In this document: positions 22,327-34,329 of the stretch, one piece after another | Layout of the letters: each line of letters opens with the position of its first letter | Numbering within the stretch: position 1 is the stretch's first letter | Assembly: GCF_963678635.1 (NCBI RefSeq) | Contig: NC_087066.1 | Location: 45,559,225-45,623,224, forward strand | Direction of reading: 5' to 3' | Length of the DNA stretch: 64,000 nucleotides | Source of the DNA: Symsagittifera roscoffensis | Taxonomy: Eukaryota; Xenacoelomorpha; Acoela; Convolutidae | Program-made: the position numbers and the translations under genes | The notes under the pieces: generated by a model | Told to the model about the DNA's origin: nothing | The model's database searches: none | The model's input: the letters and a program-made list of their open reading frames with translations, nothing else

Positions 22327-22982
22327 AACAAAACTGCTCGTATCAGGGCAAAGCCCTGGATGTTCAGTTTGCCCTTCAACTGGTCAAAAACTAAGTGTTG
22401 AAAACTGAGTCGTATATGAAATTCTTAATACCAAATAACTTACCTCAATTCATTTTGGAACGATTTTGTAGTGCGGTATAATTTTCTACACGTAATTATT
22501 TCGCCTACAGTTTCAGCATCAAAGTATAAAACGAGCAGTTGAAAAAACTCAGGTCAGAATTCTCACAAAGTGCAGTTCACACAATTTAATTTTTTGGACA
22601 TTCTCAAATCATCCACCCACACACCATTTAATATACAAAGTGATAGATTTTGATCCCAGTAACATAAAACTACGACAAATTCCCTGCTTCAACCAAGATC
22701 GAACGGTTACTAGGATGAATTGAATATCCAGTTATGCGTTAACAGAGCAGAATAAATCGCGCGTTAGTTGACCCAAATTTCCCAATTGGACATTCTCTAA
22801 ACCCTCATAACGCTGCAAAAGTCATCATTGGTGAATTATAATTTTTCAAATTTGAGCTCAAGACAACAATAATTTTAGAATAATATCTAAATAAAAAGTT
22901 CCGTCAAAGGTTGCTATTTAAAAAGTAGAAACTTGTCGCAGAAAAACCACCCCTAGCACAAATAATCTTCGAAAATTGGAAC
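22327..22982 (-). mobile_element. Helentron-like repeat, diverged subfamily (array unit 2)
   Basis: The 3' end is AAAACTGCTCGTATCAGGGC with hairpin CAGGGC-AAA-GCCCTG, but the subterminal box is changed to GTTCAGTTTGCCC. An extra stretch of about 110 bp near the 3' end is not found in the main family. The 5' end ATTGGAAC is at about 22982. Confidence 0.75.
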
Positions 22983-22988
22983 AAAATA

Positions 22989-23600
22989 AACAAAACTGCT
23001 CGTATCAGGGCAAAGCCCTGGATGTTCAGTTTGCCCTTCAAGTGGTCTCCAATATTTTTTTCTAAATAAAACATTGACAAGCTATGAATTTTAAAGAGTT
23101 AATATCAAAAACTAAGTGTTGAAAACTGAGTCGTATATGAAATTCTTATGGCCAAGTAACTTAACCTCAGTTCATTTTGGAACGATTTTGTAGTGCATTA
23201 TAATTTTCTACACGTAATTATTTTGCCTAGTTTCAGCATCAAAGTATAAAACGAGCACATTAAAAAGACTCTGGTTAGAATTCCCACACAGTGCAGTTGA
23301 TAAATTTTCATTTTTTGGACGTTCTTAAATCATCCACCGACACGCCATATAAAATACGAAGTTATATATTCGATCCCAGTAACGTAAAAACTACGACAAA
23401 TTTCCTGCTGTATTCAATATGGAACGGTTTCTAGGACGGATTAAACCTCCACTTATTCGTTCACAGCGCAGAACAAATTGCCCGTTAATTGTCCCAAAAT
23501 TTTAGCTCAGATTAACCATAGTTTTTGGCTGATATTAAAAATTTTTGGTTAAAAACTCAAAATAAGTCAAAACATTTTTCTTCAAAAAGTGGGACGAATA
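22989..23600 (-). mobile_element. Helentron-like repeat, diverged subfamily (array unit 3)
   Basis: Head-to-tail copy of the preceding unit, with starts at 22331 and 22993 (a 662-bp period). It shares the subfamily-specific AAACTAAGTGTTGAAAACTG block. The 5' end is decayed near 23600. Confidence 0.75.
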
Positions 23601-24501
23601 TCATAAAGTTAAAAAAAATTGTGTCAGAATATTTTAAGTTTTCTCTGCAGGGAAAAGTTTTTAATTACAAATAGATGTGGTAGTCTGAAATTTTTTTGTT
23701 TTAAAAGCTTCAGAAACAACTTGAAGTAATTTGAACAAACACATTTTTTGAAAGCTTTGATTTTTTTTTCGACAATCGAATCAAATGAGGGAAATATGTG
23801 TTCAATCTGGTTTCTCTTTTCAGTCTCCTGTTTAGTTTTTTTAATAGTAATAATTTCATCGAAATCGCGAGCAGGAAATTTAAAGAATGGTAATTTTTTA
23901 ACTTATTGTATTATAGTCTTAAAACTGAAAACAAAATTTATTCAATGGAAACTATAGGGCCTAGTTTTTGCTTTTTTAAAATCCTAATTCATTTATTCCT
24001 TCACAATTTTCTAAAGATTAATTTTGCTGCCGATCACACTCCGACGTTGAAACGTCAACAAGGAATAGTAAATTGGGAATCAACAGAACTTTAACTTGGG
24101 TTCAACTCGCCAACAGATTCGATTAAACGATATTATCGACTTTAATGAGACGTTTCTTTCACTTTCCCCGTATTTTTTTAAACCCAAAATTGTAAATTAG
24201 TAGATATTATAAGTGGCTGCAAGTCTATAATTACTCATTTACTACCTGTTTTTATTGATAGACTCACTTTTTTCCACAAAAAGTTCAAAACTGATACGAC
24301 AGTTTGAAGACTATGTAGATAAGTATCAAACAGTCTGAAAACAACGAGTCAATGTCTCATGCCTTCCTCAAGTGCTGTATCCGAAAAATCAGGCTAAACT
24401 TTAAATTAACCTCAAGAAACAATTTTAGGACTTTGAAAAACTACACCTAGTGATACTATTCAGAATCTGAAATCATGATGTAATACACACCAGATTGGTA
24501 A
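23601..24501. other. AT-rich non-coding stretch
   Basis: Nothing recognisable. The short open frames at 23748-23957 and 23906-24094 overlap one another and show no motif. Confidence 0.4.
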
Positions 24502-24892
24502 ACAAACAAAAATTTTCGTATCAAAGTAAAACCCTGAATGATTCGATTGCCTTTTAAGGTCTATGGAGCAGCGTACGTTTATGAAAAAATTGAAAAAATT
24601 ATGAACAAAATTCAACCAATTTGGCCTGAGTCAACCATTTTGAAATGGTTTTCAGGATGGATTTAATCTCCGCTTAAGCGTTAATAGCTCGTTTATTGTC
24701 CCAAGTTTGCCATATAATTAATCTTTAAACCCCCAAAACTTTAAAACTTTATGAAAAATAATCACAGATGAAGTATCTTTTTATATTTGAGCTCAATCAT
24801 ACTTTTTGGCTACAAAAAACTCCCTTCAAAAATGGCCAGCTAAAAAGCGGAAGTTGGCAGCAGAAAAACACCAACCCGAGCACAAATATTTC
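24502..24892 (-). mobile_element. Helentron-like repeat, decayed
   Basis: It has the family order TCGTATCAAAGTAAAACCCTG, TGCCTTTTAAGGTCTATGG, CTCCGCTTAAGCGTTAATAG and CCCGAGCACAAATATTTC. The 3' hairpin is damaged and the 5' terminus is missing at the junction with the next fragment. Confidence 0.65.
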
Positions 24893-25190
24893 ATCGATTC
24901 CAGCAATGTAGAAATAACGACAAATTGCCTGCTTCAACCAGTCTGGAACGGTTTCTAGGACTGGTTAAATCTCCGATAATGCGTTAACAGCGGAGAATAA
25001 ATCGCGCAGTAATTGTCCCAAATTGGCTATGTTGACATTTTTTTAACCCTCATCATTTTATAAAATTGTATTGCGGGTGATTTTTTAAAATATTTTTAGC
25101 TCAGAGGAACCATAAAAAACTCCGTGAAAAGTTTCTGGTAAAAGTCAAAACGAGTCCGGAGAAAAAAAAACGCTAATATTGACACAAAAA
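24893..25190 (-). mobile_element. Helentron-like repeat fragment, diverged subfamily
   Basis: It matches the subfamily of 22327-23600 (CGACAAATTGCCTGCTTCAA, GGAACGGTTTCTAGGA, GCGTTAACAGCG). It is fused to the end of the preceding fragment, so this is a chimeric junction. Confidence 0.55.
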
Positions 25191-26753
25191 ACATTTAAGT
25201 ACAATAACTACTTAAGCACACGAAAACAATAATCAACCAAACCTGATTATCATTTGCCTTCAAAAAAAACCTTACAAAAAAGGAGTAACCTTAAGATATA
25301 CATGCAATAAACGCAGCGCCAATACAAATGATTGAAATGTCATCCTGAAAAGCAAAAAATTACAGATCATAGACTAACTATTATCGGCAGTTTTAAAATT
25401 ATGGACAACTTGCCTCGCAAATCCAACGATATAAATAGAATAATAACAAATAACATTGAAACCCAATTTGCTGAACCCGTGCGTCATTAAGATCCCGGTT
25501 TGACCAAAATTGAACGTTGTTCATCATTAGCATCCCTGGTTGAGTAAAAAGGTCAGTCATACAATTTTCATATAAAGAAAAATGCTAATTATTCGTTTTT
25601 CATATAACTCCATAATCACAGTAAATTGTATGAAAGGCGTATGAAACGTTTTTTTTTCTAGTTTTATCTTTCTCTAAACTATTGGGTTGTGATCGTGAAA
25701 AGAAGTGACAAAAAACCTTGACCGGACCTCAAAAGGAGAGTTACTATGAGTTTGACAGCCCGACGTGAATTAGAATATCTTACTAAAATTGGCAAACGTT
25801 TTGAAAGATGCTTATTTTTTTAAATTTAAAAGCTGCAATTATTATTTGTTGCCATAGGCATACTAAGTTTGCAATACAAAAAAATAGTCTTCTTCAGCGT
25901 TTTTGAAGAAAAAAAATGAGAGAAGAACCAAAAAAGGGCTATGCATTCAAAAAATCAAAATTTTCCTTCAGAAAAAAAATTCTATTTGACAACAAAATAT
26001 ATTTTGCAATTGAAAAAGTGCAACAAAACTTCACAAAAATTTTGAAACTATTTAATAAAATGTTTAGTTTTGTCAGAAAAACAAAAAGCTTTTTATACAA
26101 AATGGATTCAAGGAAATTGAATGATTAGTCTTGTTTGCCGAAAAGTTGCTTCTTTTCCATCTATGAAGATGCGCCATCTTTTATGCCAAACCAAAAAAAA
26201 GTTATTAAATTTCGATTGAACGTTTATCAAAAACTAGAAAAATTGTTTGCTTAGCATTGTTCAATGACCTAGTTTTTGGAATTATATGAAAACTTTTTCG
26301 GACTTCAAGAACTCGCTTAAAACTATCTAAATGCAATAACATCAAATTTGAGATCAAAATCTGGACGTGAATCTACAAGTTTGCCTTTAGACGAAGACTC
26401 AACACGTTAAGCAAAAAGGATTGCTTTGATATCAAAATTGCAGGACAGATCATGATCAAAACGCAGTTATTTTTTAAAACAAAAGAAAATTGTTGCAGAA
26501 AACTTTAAAAAAAACCGATTCAGAACAAAACAATGCAAACCAAAAAATTTATGTAATTTTTTTTAGAAAACTTTGAATAAGAATAACGATATCATGATCT
26601 ATCAGATTTTTTTTCCTTAAAAAGCATACTTGCATCAGTGCGCATACAGATAAGAAGTTCAAATTCCTAATAATGACCTTGATCCCACCAATAAAAAGCT
26701 TTTGTTACAAAACGAGATAATCGTGCCACAAAGTTGGTAGAAAAACAAAAAAA
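25191..26753. other. AT-rich non-coding stretch
   Basis: No gene is recognisable. A CATACAATTTTCATATAAAG-type motif at about 25560 recurs in the 37.5-37.8 and 42.7-42.8 kb stretches and in the 34.3-35.7 kb array. An open frame at 25916-26128 is Lys/Phe-rich low complexity. Confidence 0.4.
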
Positions 26754-27241
26754 AAGACTACTCGTATCAGGGCGAAGCCCTGAATGTTCCGACTGCCTTT
26801 TAAGGTTTATTGAGCAGCAGTAAAACATAAAAAAAAAATGAAATAAAATAAAATCAAAATTTTTTTTCTAAGATTTGAAATTTTTTTAAATGAAAATCAT
26901 CCCCCCACACGCCATATAAAGTACAAAAAGATAGATTTCGTTCCTTGTAACAAATCAATTATGGCAAATAAGCTTCGTTCAACCAATTTGGAACGATTTA
27001 TCAGACGGATTAAATCTCCGCTTACGCGTTAACAGCGCGAATTATATGGCGCGTTAATTGTCCCAAATTGGTCAAAATGGCCAAAATGGAAATCTTTATA
27101 CCCTCATAACTTTGCGAAAAATGATCACAGGTGAAATATCTTTTCAAATTTAGGCTCAAGACAACAATACCTTTTGAATGATATAAAAAAACTCTCAAAA
27201 AAGGCTAGTTAAAAAGTCGAAATTTGTCTGAAAGTCGGAAC
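26754..27241 (-). mobile_element. Helentron-like repeat, near complete
   Basis: The 3' end and hairpin are intact (CAGGGC-GAA-GCCCTG). Near the 5' end an internal deletion joins AAATTTGTCTG directly to AAAGTCGGAAC, removing the 5' hairpin. It forms a head-to-head pair with 27671-28213. Confidence 0.85.
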
Positions 27242-27670
27242 AACAAGCTGAAACTTGAACGAAATTCTGAAACGCGACTGCATGAAACTACAACAACACA
27301 CAAAAAATTCATAATCCTTATCCCACTATCAACCAGCTCACACAAATTTGAGACGTAAAATTGACAAAAAAACTGAACATTTTAACAAAGACAATCTTTG
27401 GATTATGAAAAACCTTAATGACGTAATTAACTTAAAAGTTTCAATATTCATTTTCAAATAAATGTTTTTAGTGTTCCTCAATTATCTTTTGCGAAAATAA
27501 TTTTCCCTATTTAGTGAAGTTTATCTGAATCTCTGTTTCCACATTTAAAATCAGTGACGTTTCCAAAAGTTTTCACATAGTTGAAGTTTTCACATTTTCA
27601 TGCTAAAAATTCAACTATTCAATTCGATTCAAGTCTTTTTAGTTTGAGTTTTCCTGCTTACTTATTTATT

Positions 27671-28213
27671 GTTCCCACTTTCGATACGAAAGTAACGGAA
27701 TATTTGTGCTCGGGGTGGGTTTTTTTTTCTTCAGACAAATTTCGACTTTTTAACTAGCCATTTTTGACGAAATTTTTTTTATCATTCGAAAGCCATTGTT
27801 GTCCCAAATTTAAAATTGAAAATATATTTCACCTGTGATCATTTTTTGTAGAGTTATGAGGGTTTAAAGATTGCCATTTTGGACATTTTGACCAATTTGG
27901 GACAATTAACGCGCGATATAATTCGCGCTATTAACGCTTAAGCGGAGATTTATTCCGTCTTATAAATCGTTCCAAAATGGTTGAACAAAGCTTATTTGCC
28001 ATAATTGATTTGTTACAAGGAACGAAATCCATCTTTTTGTACTTTATATGGCGTGTGGGGTGATGATTTTCAGAAAAAAAATCAAAATTGGAGAAAAAAA
28101 AACTTTCATTTTAATTTTATTTCATTTGATTTTTTATGTTATTACTGCTGCTCCATAAACCTTAAAAGGCAGTCGGATCATTCAGGGCTTCGCCCTGATA
28201 CGAGCAGTCTTGT
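27671..28213 (+). mobile_element. Helentron-like repeat, complete
   Basis: The 5' end is GTTCCCACTTTCGATACG, and the internal TTAACGCGCGATATAATTCG is at about 27906-27925. The 3' end is an intact CAGGGC-TTC-GCCCTG hairpin, then ATACGAGCAGTCTTGTT. The spacer to its head-to-head partner is about 430 bp and unrelated to the spacer at 14001-14205. Confidence 0.9.
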
Positions 28214-28373
28214 TTTCATTTGCAAACAAATCATGATCTTCATTGAGGTTACAGAAGTCAAACCAAACTTTTAAGTATTTTGAACCTTAAATGACATCCT
28301 TCATCCTGAGTGTTTACAGAAAAGTGGTGCCTTTCTGTCAAAAAAAATTGCAATGTCAACTAATCTTACATCC

Positions 28374-28655
28374 ACCAGCGGATTTGGGGGGGGGGGGGCG
28401 GACGCTTCCTCTCAGGGATTTGACCCCCTGCCGACCCAAAGGGGATTTGCTACTATTTTGAGACATCCATTATTGGCTGACTGACCCTAAAATTGTTCTA
28501 AAAGCGCCTTGAACGCCAAAATATAGAGGGGAGCGCGCGCCAAAAAAAACTCAATTTTTTAAATAATCCAAAAAACGCCTTTTTTTGGCCCGTTTTTTCA
28601 AACTTTTGCCTGCTGCGCAGCAAATTTGGTCAAAATGGGGTATGTATAGTGATTT
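28374..28655 (+). mobile_element. hAT-type MITE, truncated
   Basis: The left terminus resembles CAGGGGCGGATT (here CCAGCGGATTTGG) followed by an expanded G-run, GACCCCCTGCCGACCC, a GAGACATCCATTATTGGCTG block and a GCGCGCG block. The right terminus is missing where the palindrome-rich repeat begins. Confidence 0.65.
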
Positions 28656-28659
28656 GGAA

Positions 28660-28930
28660 AGCATATATTATTATTTGCACACGGATTCCACAAACTGGTT
28701 CCGGATTCCACACATTTTGTTGCGGATTCCGCAAAATTGCCTGTTTTTGGAGCAATTTTGAGCAATACAGTCTTTTAGCTATTTGTCCGTGGAATCCAAA
28801 ACAGCAAAGAAGATCAAAGAAAAATAGCAACATTGCAGATTCCGCGACAAACATAATTTTTGCCTGTTGCGGAATCCGCTTAGAATTCATCAAATGCACA
28901 GTTTGGCCTCGTAATGTTTTCAAAATTATT
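28660..28930 (+). repeat. Palindrome-rich repeat, copy 3
   Basis: It aligns with 18300-18640. TTGCGGATTCCGCAAAATTG is at about 28721, followed by CGTGGAATCCAAAACAGC, AAGATCAAAGAAAAATAG and TGTTGCGGAATCCGC, and ends near CAGTTTGGCCTCGTAATG. Long overlapping frames on both strands come from the palindromic composition. Confidence 0.7.
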
Positions 28931-29139
28931 TATATATCTAAGGTAAAGGCAATTAATACTTACTATAAAATGGTAAAAGTTTTAGTGCTAGTGCATAATT
29001 TTTTTTTTTCAATACTATGGGCTTAATGATTCAATAAAAGCATAAAAAACACTAACTGGATACCCATTAGGTAGACTTCTTGGTGTTGTAGTATTTGATG
29101 AAAAAAATATGATATAACATTCCTTCCGCAAAATCTTGA

Positions 29140-29544
29140 GGATTCCACCCATACAGATGCTCCAAAATTGTCTAACGCCAAAATTGTCTAACCTTTTTAT
29201 TGCTTATTTCAAAAAAACTCACTCTATTTTTAATTCAAATGCTATTCGAAATACTAAAACAGCAAAAATAGGGTTAAAAAAGTTTATATAGGTTCAAATT
29301 ACGTCTGACCGTAGTTGCTGAGATGGTTTTCGATCTGAAAGAGTTATAGTCCGACTGTAGTAACTTTTCCACATCTAGAAAGCCCAGAAAAGGCAGGGTC
29401 TTTAAGATAAGCTTTGTAAACACTGCACGCAGTTTGTAGGTTCACTTTTAGCGTATTGGCTATTTTTTCGAAGGTCCAACCTTGTTGTTGTAAGTCAACA
29501 TTTTTAAACTTCGTTTCTAAACTCAACGTGTTGCCGTTAGCCAT
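29140..29544 (-). pseudogene. Tc1/mariner-like transposase relic, N-terminal part
   Basis: The minus-strand frame from 29544 begins MANGNTLSLETK and contains a helix-turn-helix stretch (QQGWTFEKIANTLKV) typical of the first DNA-binding helix set of Tc1/mariner transposases, ending near a degenerate hinge (SRCGKV). After a stop and frame change, a second helix-turn-helix piece (TISATTVRRNLNLYK) follows at about 29295-29325, as in the paired-like domain of this family. The DDE catalytic domain is not visible and stops interrupt the rest. It is a dead fragment. Terminal inverted repeats were not identified. Confidence 0.6.
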
Positions 29545-30457
29545 GTTTCTAAACTAACTGAATAAATCCAGCAAAAACGCACAAAAATGTGATAACATTT
29601 CAGGTCAAAATTAACGGGCTTCACTTTTTTTCAATTCCTAAATAAGACTAATAATATTTTGGAGGCAACTTATCTAAAAAACGGTTTTTCAACAGACACT
29701 TTAAGAAAAAATTGGCGAGATAGTGTAACAGATGGCGACCTGCGACTTCTTATCAGTGATTACCCTTAGTTTTGAATTCACAAAGCCCTAATAGATTCAT
29801 TTGTTTACAAAGATTTGTATTCTGTCATTTAAAGCAAGTATTCGGAAATAATCCAAACAAATTTTGAATGACTATTTTTGTACCTTTTCCAAGTTAAAAA
29901 AAAACTATTGTGCTCGTAACAGCCGCTTTGGTTGCCATTTAGTTACTGTTTTTAAAAACGAATAATCATTTGCCAATTTTAAAACGGGCGAGCACATCTC
30001 ACAACGTACTGTTTATTTCGATTACACAAAAATTTGGGCACAAAAAAATGAAGCTTTCCCCTGACCCAGTTTTCCCTGGACATTTCCAAATCTTACCTCA
30101 TTTCAACTGCCCAAAAATGTTGCTGATTTCAAATGCGCTGCTTCATTTTCTTAAATCAGAAAATTTAGTTACGCGCACTCTGAAGTGTGCTATTTTTATT
30201 CGGTGTATATAAACACTCAACTAACCTTCTTCTTATTACATGTATGCAAATCAAATTAAAAAATTTTTAATATAATTAAATGTCAAAAATCAACCAGACC
30301 TCAATTTTTTCTTGCATTGGATTTAATCGCAAAGTTTTCTCTATATCCTCTTTTTTACGGACCTAGTAAAAATGATGTTCAACTTGAATGGTAGGCCAGT
30401 TACAGATATTGATATCACGAAGACCTTCTAGCTACGGCAGCTCAACCCTCCAATTCA
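29545..30457. other. AT-rich non-coding stretch
   Basis: Nothing recognisable. The plus-strand open frame at 29970-30212 has no motif. Confidence 0.4.
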
Positions 30458-30957
30458 AACAAGACTGCTCGTATCAGGGCGAAGCCCTGAATGTTCCGAC
30501 TGCCTTTTAAGGTTTTTGAAGCAAAAATAACATAAAAAAATTATATGTAGAAAAAAGGAAAATAAAATGAAAAAAGTTTTGTAAAAAATCTAAGATTTTT
30601 TGTGAAAATCATCCCCCCACACACCATACAAAGTACAAATTGAGAGTTTTTGCTTCCACTAACAAATCATTTATGGCAAATCTCCGATTACGCGTTAATA
30701 GCGCGAATAATATTGGGCGTTAATTGGCCAAATTGGCTAAAATGGCCAAAATGCTTATCTTTAAACCCCCATAACTTAACAACAAATGATCACATGTGAA
30801 ATATCTTTTCAATTTTAAGCTCAAAACAACAATACCTTTTGAATGATATAAAAAAATTCCGTCACAAATGGCTAGTTAACGGTCAAAACTTGTCTGAAGA
30901 AAACAAAACCCACCCCGAGCACAAATATTTCGTTACTTTTGTATCAAAAGTCGGAAC
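30458..30957 (-). mobile_element. Helentron-like repeat, with internal deletion
   Basis: Both ends are good: AACAAGACTGCTCG with an intact hairpin at the left, and TACTTTTGTATCAAAAGTCGG at the right. A central segment near 30675 is deleted. It is paired head-to-head with 31269. Confidence 0.85.
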
Positions 30958-31268
30958 AATAAAATTTGAGTTTAAATAAATGCAATCCCCTTGCTATGAT
31001 GAAGTGGACATAGATCCATCACCTCGATTTTGATAGTTTTTTTTATTTAGTAAAAGCCCTGAACCTGGCCAAAAACATTGAATGCCACAGCATTACATGA
31101 GAAACAAATTATTGTCTTTTGAAAACAAAATTAACTTGTATAACTCGGCTCGACCTAGTTTTAAATTTACGCTAGTTTAAGTAATACGTTTTGTTGATAT
31201 TTTTTTATAGAATTGAAAAATTACAGATTGCCACAATAAGACGTACGAAAAGATATTGGGTTATTATT

Positions 31269-31750
31269 GTTCCGACTTTCGATACGAAAGTAACGGAATA
31301 TTTGTGGTCGGGGTGGAATTTTTTTTTCTTCAGACAAACTTCGACTTTTTAATTAGCCATTTTTTTGGATTTTTAATATCATTCAATAGGTGTTGTTGTA
31401 TTGAGCTTAAGTTGGAAAAGATATTTCACCTGAGATTGTTTTTCGTAAAGTTATGGGGGTTTGAAGATTGCCATTTTGGTCAGTTTGGGACAATTAACGC
31501 GCAATAAGTTTTGCACTATTAACGCGTAAGTGGAGATTTAATCCGTCTTAGAAATTGTTCCAAATTTGCCATATTTTATTTGTTATAAGGAGTGAAATCT
31601 ATTCTTTTGTACTTTCTATGGCGTGTGGGGGATGATTTTCAAAAAAAAATTCAGAAGTTTTTTTTTTTCATTTTATTTTATTACATTTAATTTTTTCATC
31701 TTAATACTGCTTCATGAACCTTAAAAGGCAGTCGGAACATTCAAGGCTTC
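31269..31750 (+). mobile_element. Helentron-like repeat, 3' end cut inside hairpin
   Basis: It starts GTTCCGACTTTCGATACG and has the usual internal blocks. At the 3' side it runs through GCAGTCGGAACATTCAAGGC and stops at TTC, the loop of the terminal hairpin. The right half of the hairpin and the terminus are missing. Confidence 0.85.
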
Positions 31751-31863
31751 AAAAAAATAAAATTTTAGAAAAACTTTTTTTCATTTTATTTTATTACATT
31801 TAATTTTTTTATGTTAATACTGCTCCATAAACCTTAAAAGGCAGTCGAAACATTCAGGGCTTC
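31751..31863 (+). repeat. Second copy of the 3' region, cut at the same point
   Basis: The last 112 bp or so of the repeat is duplicated in tandem (TTCATTTTATTTTATTACAT at 31668 and 31780). This copy also ends at CAGGGCTTC, again in the hairpin loop. Confidence 0.8.
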
Positions 31864-33055
31864 TTTTTATGCCCAGCCAACAATACCGCAATTGGCGTCC
31901 CGCGAGATTTGGATCAACTAGAATAAAAAGTTTCAAAGTTGAAAACTGAGTGCCTCATGTCCAGAACAAATGATTGTTGACCTATGTATAAAAAGGGCAA
32001 TAATGTAAACTCATTATATCAATTTGAAGTCCAATTCAATAATTTGTCGACTTAAATCGTGAATATCGTGAAATTGTTGTTCAGGAGAAATGCTGTTTTA
32101 TTTGAATGAATGTCTCGTTTGAAGAAGCTCATCCACCAAAAAGTCGGAACAGTTATCATATTACCGATAAAACGGATAAAATCATTTTTTTCTCTCTGTA
32201 ACAAACCTTATGAATCTTTCTACCATTTTTTTTTCACATCACTTTGCTTGGTTACTATGAATAAGGTTCTGCTTAGCAATCAACACCGAATTTGTGCCGC
32301 CTCAAAACAACCAATTTATCGATTGCCGATTGGATCACGGTCCTGCTCGTATCCCGAGAATTTACCTTGCCCAAACCAATCAAAACTTGATCTTATTCAA
32401 CCCAAAAATTTGAATTAGAAACAGAAAAAATCACAGTTCATATTAATTGATAGACCAAATGACCCAACAACCCTAAACGCTGCTGTTAAGCAAAACAAGA
32501 CTCAAAAGATATATATCTATAATGATTTTCAGAACTATAAACCACGAAACAGACGACTTCTACAAAAATCATAACACTTTCCGTCGTAAACAGTTTCGTT
32601 CATGTTGCATTCTTTCACTTTTGTATAATCATCATTGAAGTAAAATCTCTCGCACTTAGCAGAAATCCTATAAAACTAAAGACCCTAGCCAGGACAAACC
32701 TCTCAACTCAAAAGCCTAATTTATTTCCTAAATAAATCCCGTTTCAACAAACAGCGCGACAACAACCTAAATAAACTATCCCCATTTCAGCTTTAATGAG
32801 CTGGAGAAATATGAAAACTTTTGTGCCCCATCTGCGGAACCCAAAATTGCACTCGAGGATTTATACTTAGCATGCAATTTATGTCATGTTAACCCGGGAG
32901 TTCGCCATGTGTAAAATACAAATCAAGCAGTTTAGACAAACTCGTGGCAGGGTTTTAACGTGGTGAGTGCATCCGATAGGAAATATGCAAATCAATGGAT
33001 TGATCCCCCGAGGAAGCAAAGAAACATGTAAAATTGGTCCGAGTAAAAGAAAACA
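31864..33055. other. AT-rich non-coding stretch
   Basis: No gene is assigned. The plus-strand open frame at 32110-32418 is 102 codons but has no family signature. The opposite strand at about 32270-32400 is also open for about 40 codons. Confidence 0.35.
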
Positions 33056-33063
33056 CTCCGAGC

Positions 33064-33487
33064 CAGGGGCGGATCTACGATTTTCTTGAGGGGGGGGGGG
33101 GCAAATTTCCAAAAAAAAATCGAAAATTTTGTCGACCTTTTTTTTAGGTCGACCACATTTACTTTTCGAGCTCTCCCAAAGCACTAAAAAGTCCCTATTT
33201 TGACCACATTTTCTGTGCCGCAGGCAAAGTTTTGAAAAAACAGGCCAAAAAAGGCGTTTTTATGCACTTTTTGGAAAATTTTGACCAAAAAATCGTGTTT
33301 TTTCGGCGCGCGCTTCCCCATCAAAATTAGTATATTTTAGCGCCGAAGACGCCTTTAAGTTTTTTAGGGTCCGTCACAAAAAATGGATATTTCAAAATAG
33401 TACAAAGGTGGGACCCTTTGCGTTGGCAGGAGGTCGAATCCCTGAAAAAAAAAATCCGATCCCGCCCCCCCCCTAAATCCGCCCCTG
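33064..33487 (+). mobile_element. hAT-type MITE, full length
   Basis: The terminal inverted repeats CAGGGGCGGATCTA and TAAATCCGCCCCTG start and end as hAT elements do (CAG..CTG). The flanking 8 bp (CTCCGAGC left, CCACGAGC right) agree at 6 of 8 positions, consistent with an aged hAT target duplication. G/C runs lie just inside both ends, and an internal GTCGACC...GGTCGAC hairpin is at about 33131-33158. It has no transposase and is non-autonomous. Confidence 0.8.
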
Positions 33488-34329
33488 CCACGAGCGTGTA
33501 TATTTCTCGAAAGTCGGAATGAAAATACGTTTAGACCCTTTTTAATTGCTATAGCCTTCTTGCCTACTTTATAATAGCGCAAGTAGGGAACAGATGCAAA
33601 AATATTATTCCATTTTTTGAAGGCAATAAATGCGAGCCCAGATAGTGCGCACAATGTCATGAACGAATCTGTGCCATGAACAAAAATTACCATACAGTTG
33701 TTAAGATGAACCAGGTTTCTGGTTTTAAACAACGTACGATCACGCCAAAATTTTTCAACGCCAAAATTAATGGAAATACACTTATTATTTTTGAACTTTA
33801 ACGAAAAAAAAAAAAATTAATGCACGACAAATTCAATGCAGTTACTTTTTTAACAACCCATTCCTTTCGTGACCTAACAAAAAAAAATTTTGGTTTTCTA
33901 AACTTTTCATGATTGAATTATTTAAAAGAGAATTTTCTAACAAATTTTGGGCCGATTGGCAGCGTAAAACATTGTTATCCTGGTTTTTTTTTGCTATCCT
34001 CTACACGGGAGGACACACGGGTTAGTGCATATCCCAAATTCCCATTTTACTAACGAAATAGCATATATATAAATTTTATATACCGTCAAATGACTTATCT
34101 TAGTATGACCATTGGCATTTTTATAGCAACGCGTAGTAAAACAATTTGACCGATCTATTTTCACGCATTTTACATTTTTTCTTATTTTCTTGCATTTAAT
34201 AGTAAGATTTTAAGGCCAAAATTGGAATTTTTTTAGCATTGCCTCAGAAAATATATGAACTTGATGTTTTTTGAACCTACCCGGCCGCTTTGACGTCCAT
34301 AGAAGAAACATGTTCATCATACAGTTTCA
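33488..34329. other. Non-coding stretch
   Basis: CGAAAGTCGGAAT at about 33509 looks like a stray 5' terminus of the dominant repeat. Nothing else is recognisable. Confidence 0.35.

Noticed and set aside
28649-29026. Plus-strand frame of 125 codons with an overlapping minus-strand frame
   Set aside because: Palindromic repeats open both strands at once, and the same happens at 18300-18744.
32110-32418. Plus-strand frame of 102 codons and an open opposite strand
   Set aside because: No family signature on either strand and no splice or start support. Left unassigned.
33364-33732. Minus-strand frame of 122 codons
   Set aside because: Half of it lies in the hAT-type MITE terminus and the remainder shows no motif.
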